Assembly (NCBI GenBank): GCA_023333565.1
Contig: JAJKFH010003045.1
Location: forward strand, 186,001 to 250,000
DNA length: 64,000 nucleotides
DNA from: Puffinus mauretanicus
Taxonomy: Eukaryota; Chordata; Aves; Procellariiformes; Procellariidae
Direction of reading: 5' to 3'
Position numbers and translations under genes: made by a program. Under the pieces are notes generated by a model. That model was given only the letters and a program-made list of their open reading frames with translations. It made no database searches and was not told where the DNA came from. Positions 47,701 through 58,350 of the stretch are shown piece by piece (position 1 is the first letter of the stretch; each line of letters begins with the position of its first letter).

Positions 47701-49146
47701 GTATCTTGTATTACAGATCTAACTGCAGGATTGCAGCCCTTAAAATGTATACATACGCTTGGATTTGTGAACAAGAAGTTGGTTAAATAAAAACATTTCC
47801 AGTAACTGTTCTTTACATTCTCAGTAATGCTGGTGAAACGCCAGAGATCTGGAAACAGAAATTAGCTGGTGATTTAGAGCAGTGCATAAAGAAGACTCTC
47901 ATTCTGTAGGGGAAGCACCGATATTTATTTTTAAATGAAAACTTTAAATTCTTTCAAAATATCAGCACAAATTTATTGAAACGTTGTTTGTTCAGATAAT
48001 TGATTTTTATTTTCTTTTAGGAAAATGTTGCTATGAAATGCCTGCAACATTTGTCAGAATATTGCTTTCCAGTAAGAGATACTGAATTGCATATATTTTA
48101 GAAGTTAACAGTTTGGAAGTAGGTACCTGAAGTTCCTTGACTGTCACCAAATAGTTGAGATCATATGTTGTTCTGGCCTCTTCTGTCTGTGCAAGAAAGA
48201 GGAAAATGTTGTGTTTGCGTTGGCAACACTCAAAAACCCAAAACAATATCCTAACAGTAAAAAAAAGAAAAAGGCCCAAAACCCTTTAGAAAACATTGCT
48301 GTGCAAAGCTTGTCTGGCAGGAAGTCTTCCCAGCCGAAGTAGGAGCTCCTTTCCTTCACCTCAGTGGAGCATCATCATTAAAGTCTGCCTGAACCCATCT
48401 TGGTGTCAGCTTTGAATGTTGTGCAAGGGCAGCCTAAGAACTTGCTCAGCTGCAGTTGAGGCTCTGAAGCCCACGCTGTGTTTCTTCCTTCCCCACTTTC
48501 CCTTAGGTGGTCTCTGCCTATTCATACTTCAAGCTAGGGAGGGCTCTTCTGTCCCATCATCTGGGCTCCAAGGGGGAGGAAGGGTTTTCCCATCCCTCCA
48601 TGCCCCCCTTTACTTTCTGCCATTGAGTTTCCCATCAGGGTTACATACACACTTTTCTTTTTCTTCTTTTTTAAATGAGAATGTATTTCTTGTGGTAACT
48701 GAAGTTGCAGAAGCACCTGGAAGGGATTTTTTTCATGCTGTGTGCTCTGTAACTAACTGAATTGCCTTTCCTTTAAAGAGGTGATTGACTGATCGGAGGA
48801 GGGCAGGGCAAACAAGAAGCACTCGCACTTTTATCCTCCCTCTTGTGCCTCCAAGATCACAAATGAGGTCTGTGTGAGAACTGGGACGAGAGCTTGCATC
48901 TCCCAAGCACCAGGACTGTACTCCACGCGTTAAAACTCAAATGAGGGTGTTGTAGTACTGATCCCAACTCTTCCACTGATTTTCTCTTCAGGGTTGTCAC
49001 TTACCACCTCTTTTAGTTTGTCTTCATCACTAAACTGGGGCCTTGGATGCTGTTGACTAAAAACATTTACTTCAGATAAGTAGTTTGAATGATGTTGGGT
49101 ATCTCTCTCCTTCAGAGCCTCCCTGCCACTTTTTGTGGCTTGTAAT
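44736..49146. other. presumed intronic sequence, no gene seen
   Basis: Contains a T(18) run at 46176-46193 and the small palindromic relic near 47581. The 167-codon plus frame at 47283-47786 is the longest non-CR1 frame in this part but has no domain, is rich in Cys, Trp and His scattered without pattern, and overlaps the relic repeat, so I take it as chance. Confidence 0.5.
47581..47628. repeat. small palindromic segment, possible ancient repeat relic
   Basis: CCCACTG (47592-47598), TTTT, CAGTGGG (47603-47609) forms a perfect 7-bp hairpin inside TGGGCCAAA...GGCATTAAGGCC. The wording resembles old amniote interspersed repeats of the 'ggccaaactcccactgacttcagtgggag' type, recalled from memory. 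The identity is unsure. Confidence 0.3.
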
Positions 49147-50043
49147 TGCAGAATTGGTAAGGTTGGCAGGAACCTTTGGGGATAGTCTAGTCCAACTCTT
49201 CACTTAGAGTGGTGACAGCTGGAAGAGTTTGCTCAAGGGCATGTCCAGTGGGCTTCTGAGCATGCCCAACGATGGAAACTCCACGATTTTTCTGGGTAAC
49301 CTGCTCTGTGGTTTGTTCCCCTCCCCAAAAAAAATTTTTGGTTTTGGTGTTTTGTTTTGGGTTTTTTTGCCCCTCCTTCTTATGTTTAAATGGAATTTCC
49401 TGTATTTCAGTTTGTGCCTATTGCCTCTTGTCCTGTTGCTGGATACCACCAAGAAGAGCCTGGTTCCATCTTCTTTACACCCCCATCAGGTATTTATGCA
49501 TGTTGATAAGATCCCCCTGAGCTTTTCCTTCTGCAGGCTGAACAGTCCCAGCTCTCTCAGCCTCTCCTCGTGTGTCAGATGCTCCAGTTCCTTAATCATC
49601 TTTGCTGGACTCTCTCCAGTATGTCCATGTCTCTCTTGTACTGGGGAGGCGAGCACTTGACCCAGCACTCCAGATGTGTCTCACCAGCCCTGAGCAGAGG
49701 GGAAGGATCACCTCCCTTGACCTGCTGGCAGCGTCTTTCCTAATGCAGCCCAGATGCTGTTGACCTTCCTTGCTGCAAAGGCGCTGTGGAGGCTCATGGT
49801 CAACTTGATGTCCACCAGGACTCCCAGGTCTTTCTCTGCACAGCTGCTTTTCTGCCGGTTGGCTCCCAGTCTGTGCTGGTTCCTGGGGTTATTCCTGCCG
49901 AGCAGCAGGGCTTTGCATTTTCCTTTGCTGAACTTCACAATGTTGGTGTTGGCCCAATTCTCCAGCCTGTCCATATCCCTCTGAGTGGTAGCACACCCAT
50001 CTGGTCTGTCAGCCACCCTTCCCACTCTGTGCCATCACCCGTA
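49147..50043 (-). mobile_element. CR1 retrotransposon, 0.9 kb, 5'-truncated
   Basis: The 3' end lies near 49147 (GCAGAATTGGTAAGGTTGGCAGGAACC), without clean terminal octamers. Minus-strand pieces 49668-49486, 49452-49204 and 50025-49708 encode CR1 ORF2 blocks: ERHGHTGESPAKMIKELEHL, LFSLQKEKLRG, KGKCKALLLGRNNPRNQHRL and [14 protein letters not shown]. The copy stops just upstream of the QRDMDRLENWAN block, so the RT catalytic motifs are absent. Stops and shifts between the pieces and an A/T-rich expansion near 49325-49370 show decay. Confidence 0.9.
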
Positions 50044-52315
50044 ATCTTTCCTTTATGAAGAATCCAGAGCCCTATGTGAAGTGTTTAATGAATCAAATCT
50101 CTCAACAGTTTTTGAAAGTACATTGTCTGATTTTCCCCAGTGAACAGCAGAGATGAGGTAACTTCCCTAGCACTAAAAGAACATTAGATATTGTGCCTTG
50201 TAGTGAAGAATTTAATCATTATTATTTAAGACTTTAATTCCTTGAATCTCTGATACTTCCTGCAATACCAGCTCATGCCCTATGCTAAAACCATAGCAAC
50301 CTGCTGTAAGTGTGACTATATAATGTTGCTTGTTGGCCAAAAGCTGGACAAGGAATGCTTTTTAGGGTAGGAAATCCATGGGGTCGGTAGGAAAGTGCAG
50401 TAGAATGAGAGAAAAATCCTATTGTAATTTAATAGTATTGCAAAGTGATTTCCGCCCCCCCCCAACTGTTCCCCAGAGGAAATAGGGGCATCAACTGAAA
50501 TTTTCTCGATGCTTTATCTATATGCCCCTCCCCCAAAACCTACACCCTAGGCACAGTCTAAACCTCTGGGCTAACAGATGGTGTTGAGAGGGGGAGGGAG
50601 GGGGGAACAATTTGCATCTAAATAGCTGAAATAAAAAAGGGTCATGTCCCACAGACCAGCCCCACTCACCTGCTGTTTAAATCCCCCTGAGAAACAGGCA
50701 AACGCTCTTAGTTTTTTACCGTCGGCATCAGCTGTACTTACTCTCTGAAGCATTCTGTCCCAGAAAAGCTGCAAGCCCGTGTATCTTGCTGGATGGATTG
50801 TGTTCTGGCCCCAACTCGTAAGGATTTGGTTCTTTGAATGCAGTTGACAGCTGTGCCACTTTTGTTCAGCTCTCCTATCAGAGTGACTGCTGTTGGCTAT
50901 CATAATTAGTGCAAGCACTAATGGTACAGAAAAGATTCAAACTAAATACCTCTTCCATCAGCTTCATACTCACGTGGCCACATGAGTCAGACATGCTCTT
51001 GCCATATGGTCCTGTGGCCTCATGCTGCAATATTCTGCACTGGATGTGCACAGTGTGTGTGTGTGTAGGTGAGATGGGGTTTGGTCCTGGTGACCACCAA
51101 GCTGCAGCACAGCGGTGATCCTGATCCTGCAGGACTGTGGCACGGTTCAGTGTTGGATGGCCGTGCTTAATCCTGCATATGCGTGAAGACAAGTTGTTTT
51201 GGCTTTCTGACTGTACCGTAAAAATTTGCCAGGTTAAACTAAGACTTTGCTGCTTTGTAATGATTTTCTTCTTGAGTGTAAAGGTGTAAAAGTTGTTCTA
51301 CCTGTTGTTCTTTTGGGGGTGGGGAGGGGAAAAGAAACACTCACCCACCACTTCTACATATTCATGGAGACTGCTCTGGGTCTCCCCCCTGTTCTAGCAG
51401 CAGGGAGCGAGCTTTTATCCCTGCAGGCACACTTTCTCAAAGTTTAAGGCTGTGGAAAGCCTGTAATAAGGAAAATCTTCGCACTTCATCATAATCATGT
51501 GCACTATTGCCACACTGAAACCATCCTACCTCATTTCGTGCTGGTATTTGAGGGATGCAGGCAGTGGAGGAGGCAAGAGGGCTTCACTGCTGAAGTTTAC
51601 TCTTATTACTAAATACCAGGATGAGTGAAACCTGTTTCTACCCACCAGTTCCTTGGACTTCTACACTCAAATGCTAAAAATAAACAATGTGAAGATATTC
51701 CAAGTGGTTCAGGAACTTTATTAGTTATGTCTGTTGGCATCTTCTCCACCTCCCAATAAGCCAGAGACATTTGGAGTTTGAGGTTGGCAGACCCAAGGGC
51801 TCAGCAGGGTAAGGAGCGGTGAAGGAGGTGGCTGGCGACCCACCGCTGTCTTCTGTGTGGTGACCTGGTAGAACAAAACTTCTGCAGAGGAGGATTTCTA
51901 TTTCTGGAATTGGAAGACCTTGAATCTCTTCTTTCTTCAGCACAAGCCTGAAGGGAAATTGTGAGGTTAATCTTTTCTGAGCTGCCCGGCCCTCCCTCCC
52001 ACACGTGTCTTGGAAGAGGAAATGGGCTCAAAAAGTGTCTTCATTTTCTTTTCTCTTTTAATTCCTAAGTGTATTTCAATATAGTGAGTGGTAGTGGCTG
52101 AATAACCTGTATGCATGAGGTCAACATGAATTTGGGCAAGAACATTGGTTATATGCCTCTGGGGAGTTGGTTTATTTATTTTTTAAATTAATATGGATTC
52201 TAGTTAGTAGAAACAAGATCCGGTGTATGCATACTTACAGAAGTAACTAGGCAATGCGTTATACCAAATTATATGAACTCAGAGCTGTCTATTGTGCTTT
52301 ATAAGTTTTTACAGC
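50044..52315. other. presumed intronic sequence, no gene seen
   Basis: Unique sequence with a C run near 50454-50464, a (GT)7 at 51053-51066 and purine-rich GGGGGAGGGAGGGGGG near 50590. No domain-bearing frames. Confidence 0.5.
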
Positions 52316-52332
52316 TTTTTTTTTTTTTTTTT
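52316..52332. repeat. T(17) run
   Basis: Seventeen consecutive T with no attached transposon body, about 110 bases before the dinucleotide repeat next to the CR1 that follows. Confidence 0.95.
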
Positions 52333-52437
52333 GGTACTTTATATCACTTGAGGATAATTGTTTTATAAATGGTCATATGATGCATACTCACTGTCCAGGA
52401 GTAAACAGAATAGGTGAGTTACTTGGGTGGTGCAAGT

Positions 52438-52499
52438 TATATACACACACATGCACACATACACACAGTGTGTATATGTATGTATATGTGTGTATACAT
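52438..52499. repeat. compound CA/TG/TA microsatellite abutting a CR1
   Basis: About 60 bases of alternating purine-pyrimidine sequence: ACACACACATGCACACATACACACAG, then TGTGTATATGTATGTATATGTGTGTATACATAT. It ends exactly where the 3' end of the minus-strand CR1 begins. Alternating sequence of this kind can adopt Z-DNA or cruciform forms and is usually length-polymorphic. Confidence 0.9.
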
Positions 52500-53816
52500 A
52501 TAGAATCATACAGGTTGGAAAAAACCTCTAAGATAGTCGTGTCCAACCGTCAACCCAACACACCATGTCCACTACACCATGTCCCTAAGAGCCTCATCTA
52601 CACATCTTTTAAATACTTCCAGGGATGGTGACTCCACCACTTCCATGGGCAGCCTGTTCCAAGGCCTGATCGCTCTTTCAGTAAAGAAATTTCTCCTAAT
52701 GTCCAATCTAAACCTCCCTTGGTGCAACTTGAGGCCATTTCCTCTCGTCCTATCACTTGTTACTTGGCAGAAGAGACCAACCCCCACCTCGCTACAACCT
52801 CCTTTCAGGTGGTTGTAGAGCGCGATGAGGTCTCCCCTCAGCCTCCTCTTCTCCAGGCTGAACAACCCCAGTTCCCTCAGCCGCTCCCCATCAGACTTGT
52901 GCTCCAGGCCCTTCACCAGCTTCGTTGCCCTTCTCTGGACACGCTCCAGCACCTCCATGTCCTTCTTGTAGTGAGGGGCCCAAAACTGAACACAGGTTCG
53001 AGGTGCGGCCTCACCAGTGCCGAGTACAGGGGCACGATCACCTCCCTGCTCCTGCTGGCCACACTATTCCTGATACAGGCCAGGATGCCATTGGCCTTCT
53101 TGGCCACCTGGGCACACTGCCGGCTCATGTTCAGCTGGCTGTCGACCAGCACCCCCAGGTCCTTTTCCTCTGGGCAGCTTTCCAGCCACTCTTCCCCAAG
53201 CCTGTAGCGTTGCCTGGGGTTGTTGTGGCCGAAGTGCAGGACCCGCACTTGGCCTTGTTGAACCTCATACAGTTGGCCTCGGCCCATCGATCCAGCCTGT
53301 CCAGGTCCCTCTGCAGAGCCTTCCTACCCTCCAGCAGATCAACACTCCCGCCCAGCTTGGTGTGGTCTGCAAACTTACTGAGGGAGCACTCGATCCCCTC
53401 ATCCAGATCGTTGATAAAGATATTGAACAGGACCGGCCCCAAAACTGAGCCCTGGGGAACACCGCTCGTGACCGGCCACCAACTGGATTTAACTCCGTTG
53501 ACCACAACTCTCTGGGCTCGGCCGTCCAGCCAGTTTTTTACCCAGTGAAGAGTGTACCTGTCTAGGCCGTGAGCCGCCAGCTTCTCTAGGAGAATGCCTG
53601 TGGGAGACAGTGTCAAAGGCTTTACTGAAGTCCAGGTAGACCACATCCACTGCCTTTCCCTCATCCACTAAGCAGGTCACCTGGTAATAGAAGGAGATCA
53701 GGTTGGTCAAGCAGGACCTGCCTTCCATGAACCCGTGCTGGCTGGGCCTGATCCCCTGGTTGTCCCGGACATGGCTCGTGAGCGCCCTCAAAACGAGCCG
53801 CTCCATATGTTCATAC
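52500..53816 (-). mobile_element. CR1 retrotransposon, 1.3 kb, 5'-truncated in the RT
   Basis: The 3' end at 52500 reads ATAGAATCATACAGGTTGGAAAAAACC, the reverse complement of a well-preserved CR1 tail. This subfamily differs from the 38.2-kb copy in its 3' end (GTCCAACCGTCAACCC type). The body is GC-richer and less diverged than the other copies, with long near-open stretches on the minus strand from 53818 down to 52572. It is antisense to the presumed transcript. Confidence 0.95.
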
Positions 53817-53818
53817 AT
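52572..53818 (-). pseudogene. CR1 ORF2 remnant (RT core and C-terminus) with catalytic Asp to His change
   Basis: The minus-strand piece from 53818 holds QHGFMEGRSCLTNLISFYY and [15 protein letters not shown], the first catalytic Asp block. After a shift, the piece from 53664 holds [20 protein letters not shown] and then FADHTKLGG, where the usual FADD has become FADH (His codon at 53362-53364), removing a catalytic Asp. The piece from 53287 covers [17 protein letters not shown] and the piece from 52958 the C-terminal [16 protein letters not shown] and [17 protein letters not shown]. The pieces lie in different frames, so there are frameshifts near 53600, 53230 and 52950. It is not functional. 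Confidence 0.9.
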
Positions 53819-54420
53819 GCACAGTCTCTACTGTACTACATACTCTACCTCTGCCCTGCTCCTTCTGCCACCTTCCTGGGGATCCCAGTTCAGTGACACA
53901 TGCAGGTAACTGGCTCTGGCAGCTTGTGCTGGCTTGTGGTGCTGTCTCCTATAGATAAAATGCTTGTTATGCAGCAGGGCCCCACAGAGCATGTGGGAGC
54001 AAATCCAGAAATGAAAGATGATTTTTGAAACATTTCTTTTCTCTTTTTTTCAAAATAAAATCATGTAAACTCTGCAGCTGTAGAAGAAGCGCATGTTACT
54101 TTTTGACAAAGGAGGCAAAGGGTGGAAATAAGAGGAAATGAGAGGTGCCCTTTAAGGTAATGTTTGCAGGTAGTGGGGTGAAGAACAGGAAAATTGTATT
54201 TGTTGGCCTGAGTTGTATGCTTCTTTTATTTTATTGTTTTTCTTTTAATTTCTTTTTTTAAGTAGCTTAGCAAGTGGCTGACTGACATGGGAATATTTAT
54301 TTCTCTATTTTCCTGGGCTCTCCAATTGGAAGAGGAACTTCTTGTATGAAAGGATCATTCTGGTAGTTTTCAGTGTTTTTTCAATCACTTTCTGGGTGCG
54401 GAACTAAAAGATTAAAAAAA
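53817..54420. other. presumed intronic sequence, no gene seen
   Basis: Flank of the CR1, with T-rich stretches near 54030 and 54220-54260. No frames of interest. Confidence 0.5.
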
Positions 54421-54424
54421 GATG

Positions 54425-54620
54425 CGCTGGATTAGAACCACACCTAAAGCAATCCTCGGGATAATAGGATTATTTGGCTGATTTTTAATTAAAATAGAAT
54501 TCTAACTAGATTGTTTTGAGCATACGTTCAGCTCTGGTTTATTGCTATTGGTCTAATTGCCTCCTAAATTAGAGATACCAATATTCTAATTCCTCTTCCT
54601 CTGAGGACACTGACATTAAG
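54425..54620. promoter_or_regulatory. putative conserved non-coding element
   Basis: A repeat-free AT-rich block with closely spaced homeodomain-like words: GGATAATAGGATTA (about 54458-54472), TTTTTAATTAAAAT (about 54482-54495), GGTCTAATTGCC (about 54550-54561), CTCCTAAATTAGAG (about 54561-54574) and TATTCTAATTCC (about 54581-54592). TAATTAAAA-type palindromes recur. I cannot test conservation. Confidence 0.35.
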
Positions 54621-57600
54621 CAAGAGTGTGAGATGCTATGTAAATGATATACAGTCATGCAAGATGGAAAACAGTCTTTAAAGGCATTAGCTAAAACTCA
54701 GGTCTTCTCTTTACCTGTGATGTCTTGACAGAGAGAATGATGTATTGATTTTTTCTGTATTTATTTATTTCTCTGTCCTGACAGGTCTTTTAAACGCTTA
54801 GAAATGTAGTCTGAGAAAAATGCCAATAACCACAGCCTTTGAGGAAGAAGCAGTTAATGAATCTCCAAGGAAACATCCAAAATAGAGGTGTTCTGTGGGG
54901 GAGAAAAGGTTGGGAGCCAGTGGAGCAGGGGCTGGAGACAGTACATCATCTCGGATACAAGATAGAAGCTGTTTGCTGATAACATACGATAGTAAAATGA
55001 CAAACTTGTGGACTGATTTGCTCAAGGCTGCTTTTTGAGAGCCCATTTCAAAAAGTCATGATTTGAGATTTGTCCACTTCTATTTGAGGTGTTTCGGTTC
55101 CGCTTTGTGAGAAAGAAAGCATTAGGTTTTTGCAGATTTTTAATCGTATTAAGGATTGAAACCCTCAGGGGAAGTTTCACCTATGGGGATGTAAATTCAA
55201 ACCATGTTAGAAGTTTAAAGAATATATATTAGGCTCAAATTCAACTTCTGTTTTTAAAGCTAAAAGGGACCTAGCACAATGGCAGGCCACAAATTTGGAT
55301 GTCTGTTTTATAATATTTTAATAGAGCAACAGAAACTGATAAAACTTTGAGGCTTTAGTTAAAATAGAATATTTAAGCTCCTTAGGTAAAAGGATATAGA
55401 TGTACAATGAAGAGTGTTCACAGAAAAACAACAGTTATTTCCAGCCTAAGTGACTTTTCTTAAAAATAAAAGCAGCCAAACGTGTGTTATCTTGGGAGGC
55501 TGTGAATCAGCACCTGCAAATACCAGCGGTACAAGAATAACCAGGAATGGAGGAAAACTCAGGTCAAAGGAAACGATTGGAAAGAAAGAGTGGAAGGAGC
55601 AACCTCATACTTGCAAAGGACCCTGTTCACTTAAGCCATCAGGTCATTCTCTGTTCTGGATTGATTTGCAGGATCTCCTTTCCTGCAGCCAGCATGTTTC
55701 ACTTCACCGCATCCCTCTGCGAGGAGCGTAAGAACAGGAAAGGGGGAGTTAGTGCAGGTTGTGCCGCAGTGGGTGTTCGAATGTGAGCTCCAGTAAAGAG
55801 GGAGGCAGCGCCTACACGAGGCAGGGTGCGAATGCCATAAAGTGGATGGGGCAAAATTGGTTTGGGAAGTGAAGCCCCAATGCATTCCTCCTGGGTATGC
55901 TTGGGGACCAATGCTGAGATTTCTTGGGGGATGTGAAATAGCTGTTTCCAAAACTGACTGCCCTGTTTGTATACGAGTTTTATAGCAAACAGCTGTTACT
56001 GTAAAAGTGAGAGGTGAAATTGTAGTGTGCTAACTACGGAATTTAAAATATCTCATTTTACACTCTCTTGCCTTGGATTTACAATAGGAGAGAGAGGAAG
56101 TGTGGGCAGGTAACCTGGAGTGGATGCTGAAATGAGAATTGGTTTGAGTGCCTGAACCCGGAGGAAGCTTTGGGGTTATGGGTAGGTAGCAGGAACCTCT
56201 GCGAGAGTGTGTTGGTAGTGAACATCCTTGAATTTTAGTTATTGGAATTAAGGAAGGATCATCAGAAAACTCTGTATCTTGATCTCCTGCATGCTGTGCT
56301 CTCATAGGAGGCTAATTCACATGCTGATGACCTTAGCGGGAAGTAGCCATGGGACTTCAGCAAGGTGACTTACAGCGATGGGAGGGAATACTGTACTGAA
56401 CAAAACGCCTTGACTCATTCGACTTCCTAGAACATCAGTCTTTGGCTGTTGTCTTCATTTTGGAAATCTGGTGAGTTTTGGCTAGCACTTAGAAAAGGTA
56501 CAAAGGTCTATAGAGCTTCTTGGCTGCTCAGTGGTGACCATAAAATGATTTTTAGCATTTTAAGTACAGAGGGGAGATGCAACCAACCTGACAAAGCAGT
56601 CTTGAGCTGAATAAAACATGCATACTGGCAGTCCATCCATCAGTGAAATCCAAATACTGCTGAATTTGCAGTTCATATTGTTGCTAATTTTATGATGTAG
56701 ATGCTCTTCCACTGGGAATTGGATTGAAAGAAGCAAGTCGCTGCGAATGCTGACAGGTCTGCGTATAGGAACTCGATCAGTCTCCGCTGGATTGGGTTTT
56801 GTGATTGCAGCCGATGTTGCTGCTTCGTGAGAAAGAATGAGCTTTAAATAGGTAGCAGTGAAGATCCATGTGTCCTACTTAAAGCTGTTTAGGTAATCGT
56901 AGCAAGAACACAGGATAAGAAGATCCATGCCCCAGATAGACTTGCACAAAGATGTTCAGGAAAACCTTGTCTACTATTTCTGGTCCTGTTACTAATTCCT
57001 ACTCCTAATTACATAGTGCCTTAAAATGGGCCTGCTACTGTAATAAGTGATGTTCTTATATTTCCTTTTATTCAGTGGAGTAAAAATAGTTCACTTGGCT
57101 CATGGGCTTTATTTAACTGAGCGCTAATGCAGAGTTGTGTTGTAATATATTGCAGAAACAGCAGTTCCTTTGTACCAGTCCTATAGAGCTTTCTTTTCTC
57201 TACTGACATACAGTAAGTAGGATTGGGATCTGAGTAAGTGATGTGATAAAAGGCCTGATGGTACCTCCTAAAAACAAACTGCTGCCCATTAAATTAAACG
57301 ATGATGATTCTTAATGGACTAGCGAATCCTCTGCAGTCCATTTGGTACAAGTAAGGAAGTCTAGGAACACGAGACCTTGCCACAGTATACTCGCTACGCT
57401 TGCTTCTGTACGTACTGGGATTATAAAGTAGGTACAATAGGGCGTTTTGCTAGATGGCATATCATTATAAGCACAGAACTGATGCTCTACCAGCAAAGGA
57501 GGCTCTACTGTGAAAGCTCAATTAGGTGGAAACCCTAACCTACCTTAGGCTTTTTCATTTTGCCTTTTAAATGAACTGCTTTTAGAGCATTACATGTATC

Positions 57601-57835
57601 GTAATTGAAGGAGGAGTAATCATGGCAAACTTGAAGCAGATGTATGTGCAGTTCTCAAATTGTTTGTCTTTACTGATGCTAGATTAGCTCTTTCAGTTCT
57701 GGGTATTTGACTGTGCTTTCCTTGTCTCTTAATTCAGTTTGTCTACAAAAAGCTCGTGTTTGATGCCGAGCTCATTCTGTCTTGGGAGAATTATTCATTC
57801 TTCCTCTTTCCCCAGCTTTGAAGAAGAACCAAAAC
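54621..57835. other. presumed intronic sequence, no gene seen
   Basis: Unique sequence with no interspersed repeat recognised. A candidate exon at 55688-55727 is listed separately. Other open frames are at most 106 codons and show no domain. Confidence 0.5.
55688..55727 (+). other. candidate short exon with an ATG (weak)
   Basis: The pyrimidine-rich tract GATCTCCTTTCCTGCAG (ending at 55687) is a strong 3' splice site, and GTAAGA at 55728-55733 is a fair donor although the last exon base is C rather than G. The 40-nt interval contains ATG at 55694 with A at -3, opening MFHFTASLCEE. If real it could be a translation-start exon joined to the untranslated exon at 20.8 kb. Nothing identifies the protein. 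Confidence 0.15.
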
Positions 57836-57839
57836 TTTA

Positions 57840-58350
57840 ACGAAGCAATGTGAAACTGAAGCAATCTTTGCGATTTCCTTTAATTGAAAACTACTGCCAG
57901 TATGAAAATCTTGGCTAGCGATTAAGGGAATGTGACAGCTTTGCCAGTCGTTACATAAATACTACAGGGCTTCCTACTGTCATTAGCTGCAGTGAACACA
58001 ATGGAGCTATACACAGGAGCGAGCGCTACTCTGATGATAAATGTTTGCATTTCCAATTAGCGCTGAACTGCTGCAGCATTTCCCCCTCAGTCTAATTGAG
58101 GCTTCTGGATGGCTTCATCAGCTAACGATGCTCGTGTTGTCTTCTTGCTCTTTAGTTTCCCAGCGAGAAAGGAGTTGAATGAGTTTCACTCTTAAGAACA
58201 TCGGTTTCCTCGTTGCAGGTCTCTGTCTTGGTGTCTCTTCTCCTCAGAAAAACTCACCTTTTACAGGTTAATGCAAACTTTCTGCTATTTGCATACTGTG
58301 GCTCTTTGCTAACTACTGCATTATGGTGTCCTCTGTGCGTGTGGGATGTT
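57840..58350. promoter_or_regulatory. putative conserved enhancer with POU/homeodomain-like sites
   Basis: A 500-base repeat-free block containing CCTTTAATTGAAAAC (about 57876-57890), GCGATTAAGGG (about 57918-57928), AAATGTTTGCATTTCCAATTAGCG (two adjacent sites, about 58040-58062), CAGTCTAATTGAGG (about 58088-58101), TTAATGCAAAC (58270-58280) and an exact octamer ATTTGCAT at 58289-58296. Octamer words in both orientations together with TAATTG/AATTAG cores suggest POU and homeodomain input. This is the densest such block in the window. Activity and conservation are unproven. Confidence 0.4.

Noticed and set aside
47283..47786. 167-codon plus-strand open frame
   Set aside because: A few frames of this length are expected by chance in 64 kb. 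No domain or splice context, and it overlaps a relic repeat.
52579..53548. Plus-strand frames up to 207 codons over the CR1 at 52.5 kb
   Set aside because: Antisense shadow of the GC-rich ORF2 remnant on the minus strand.
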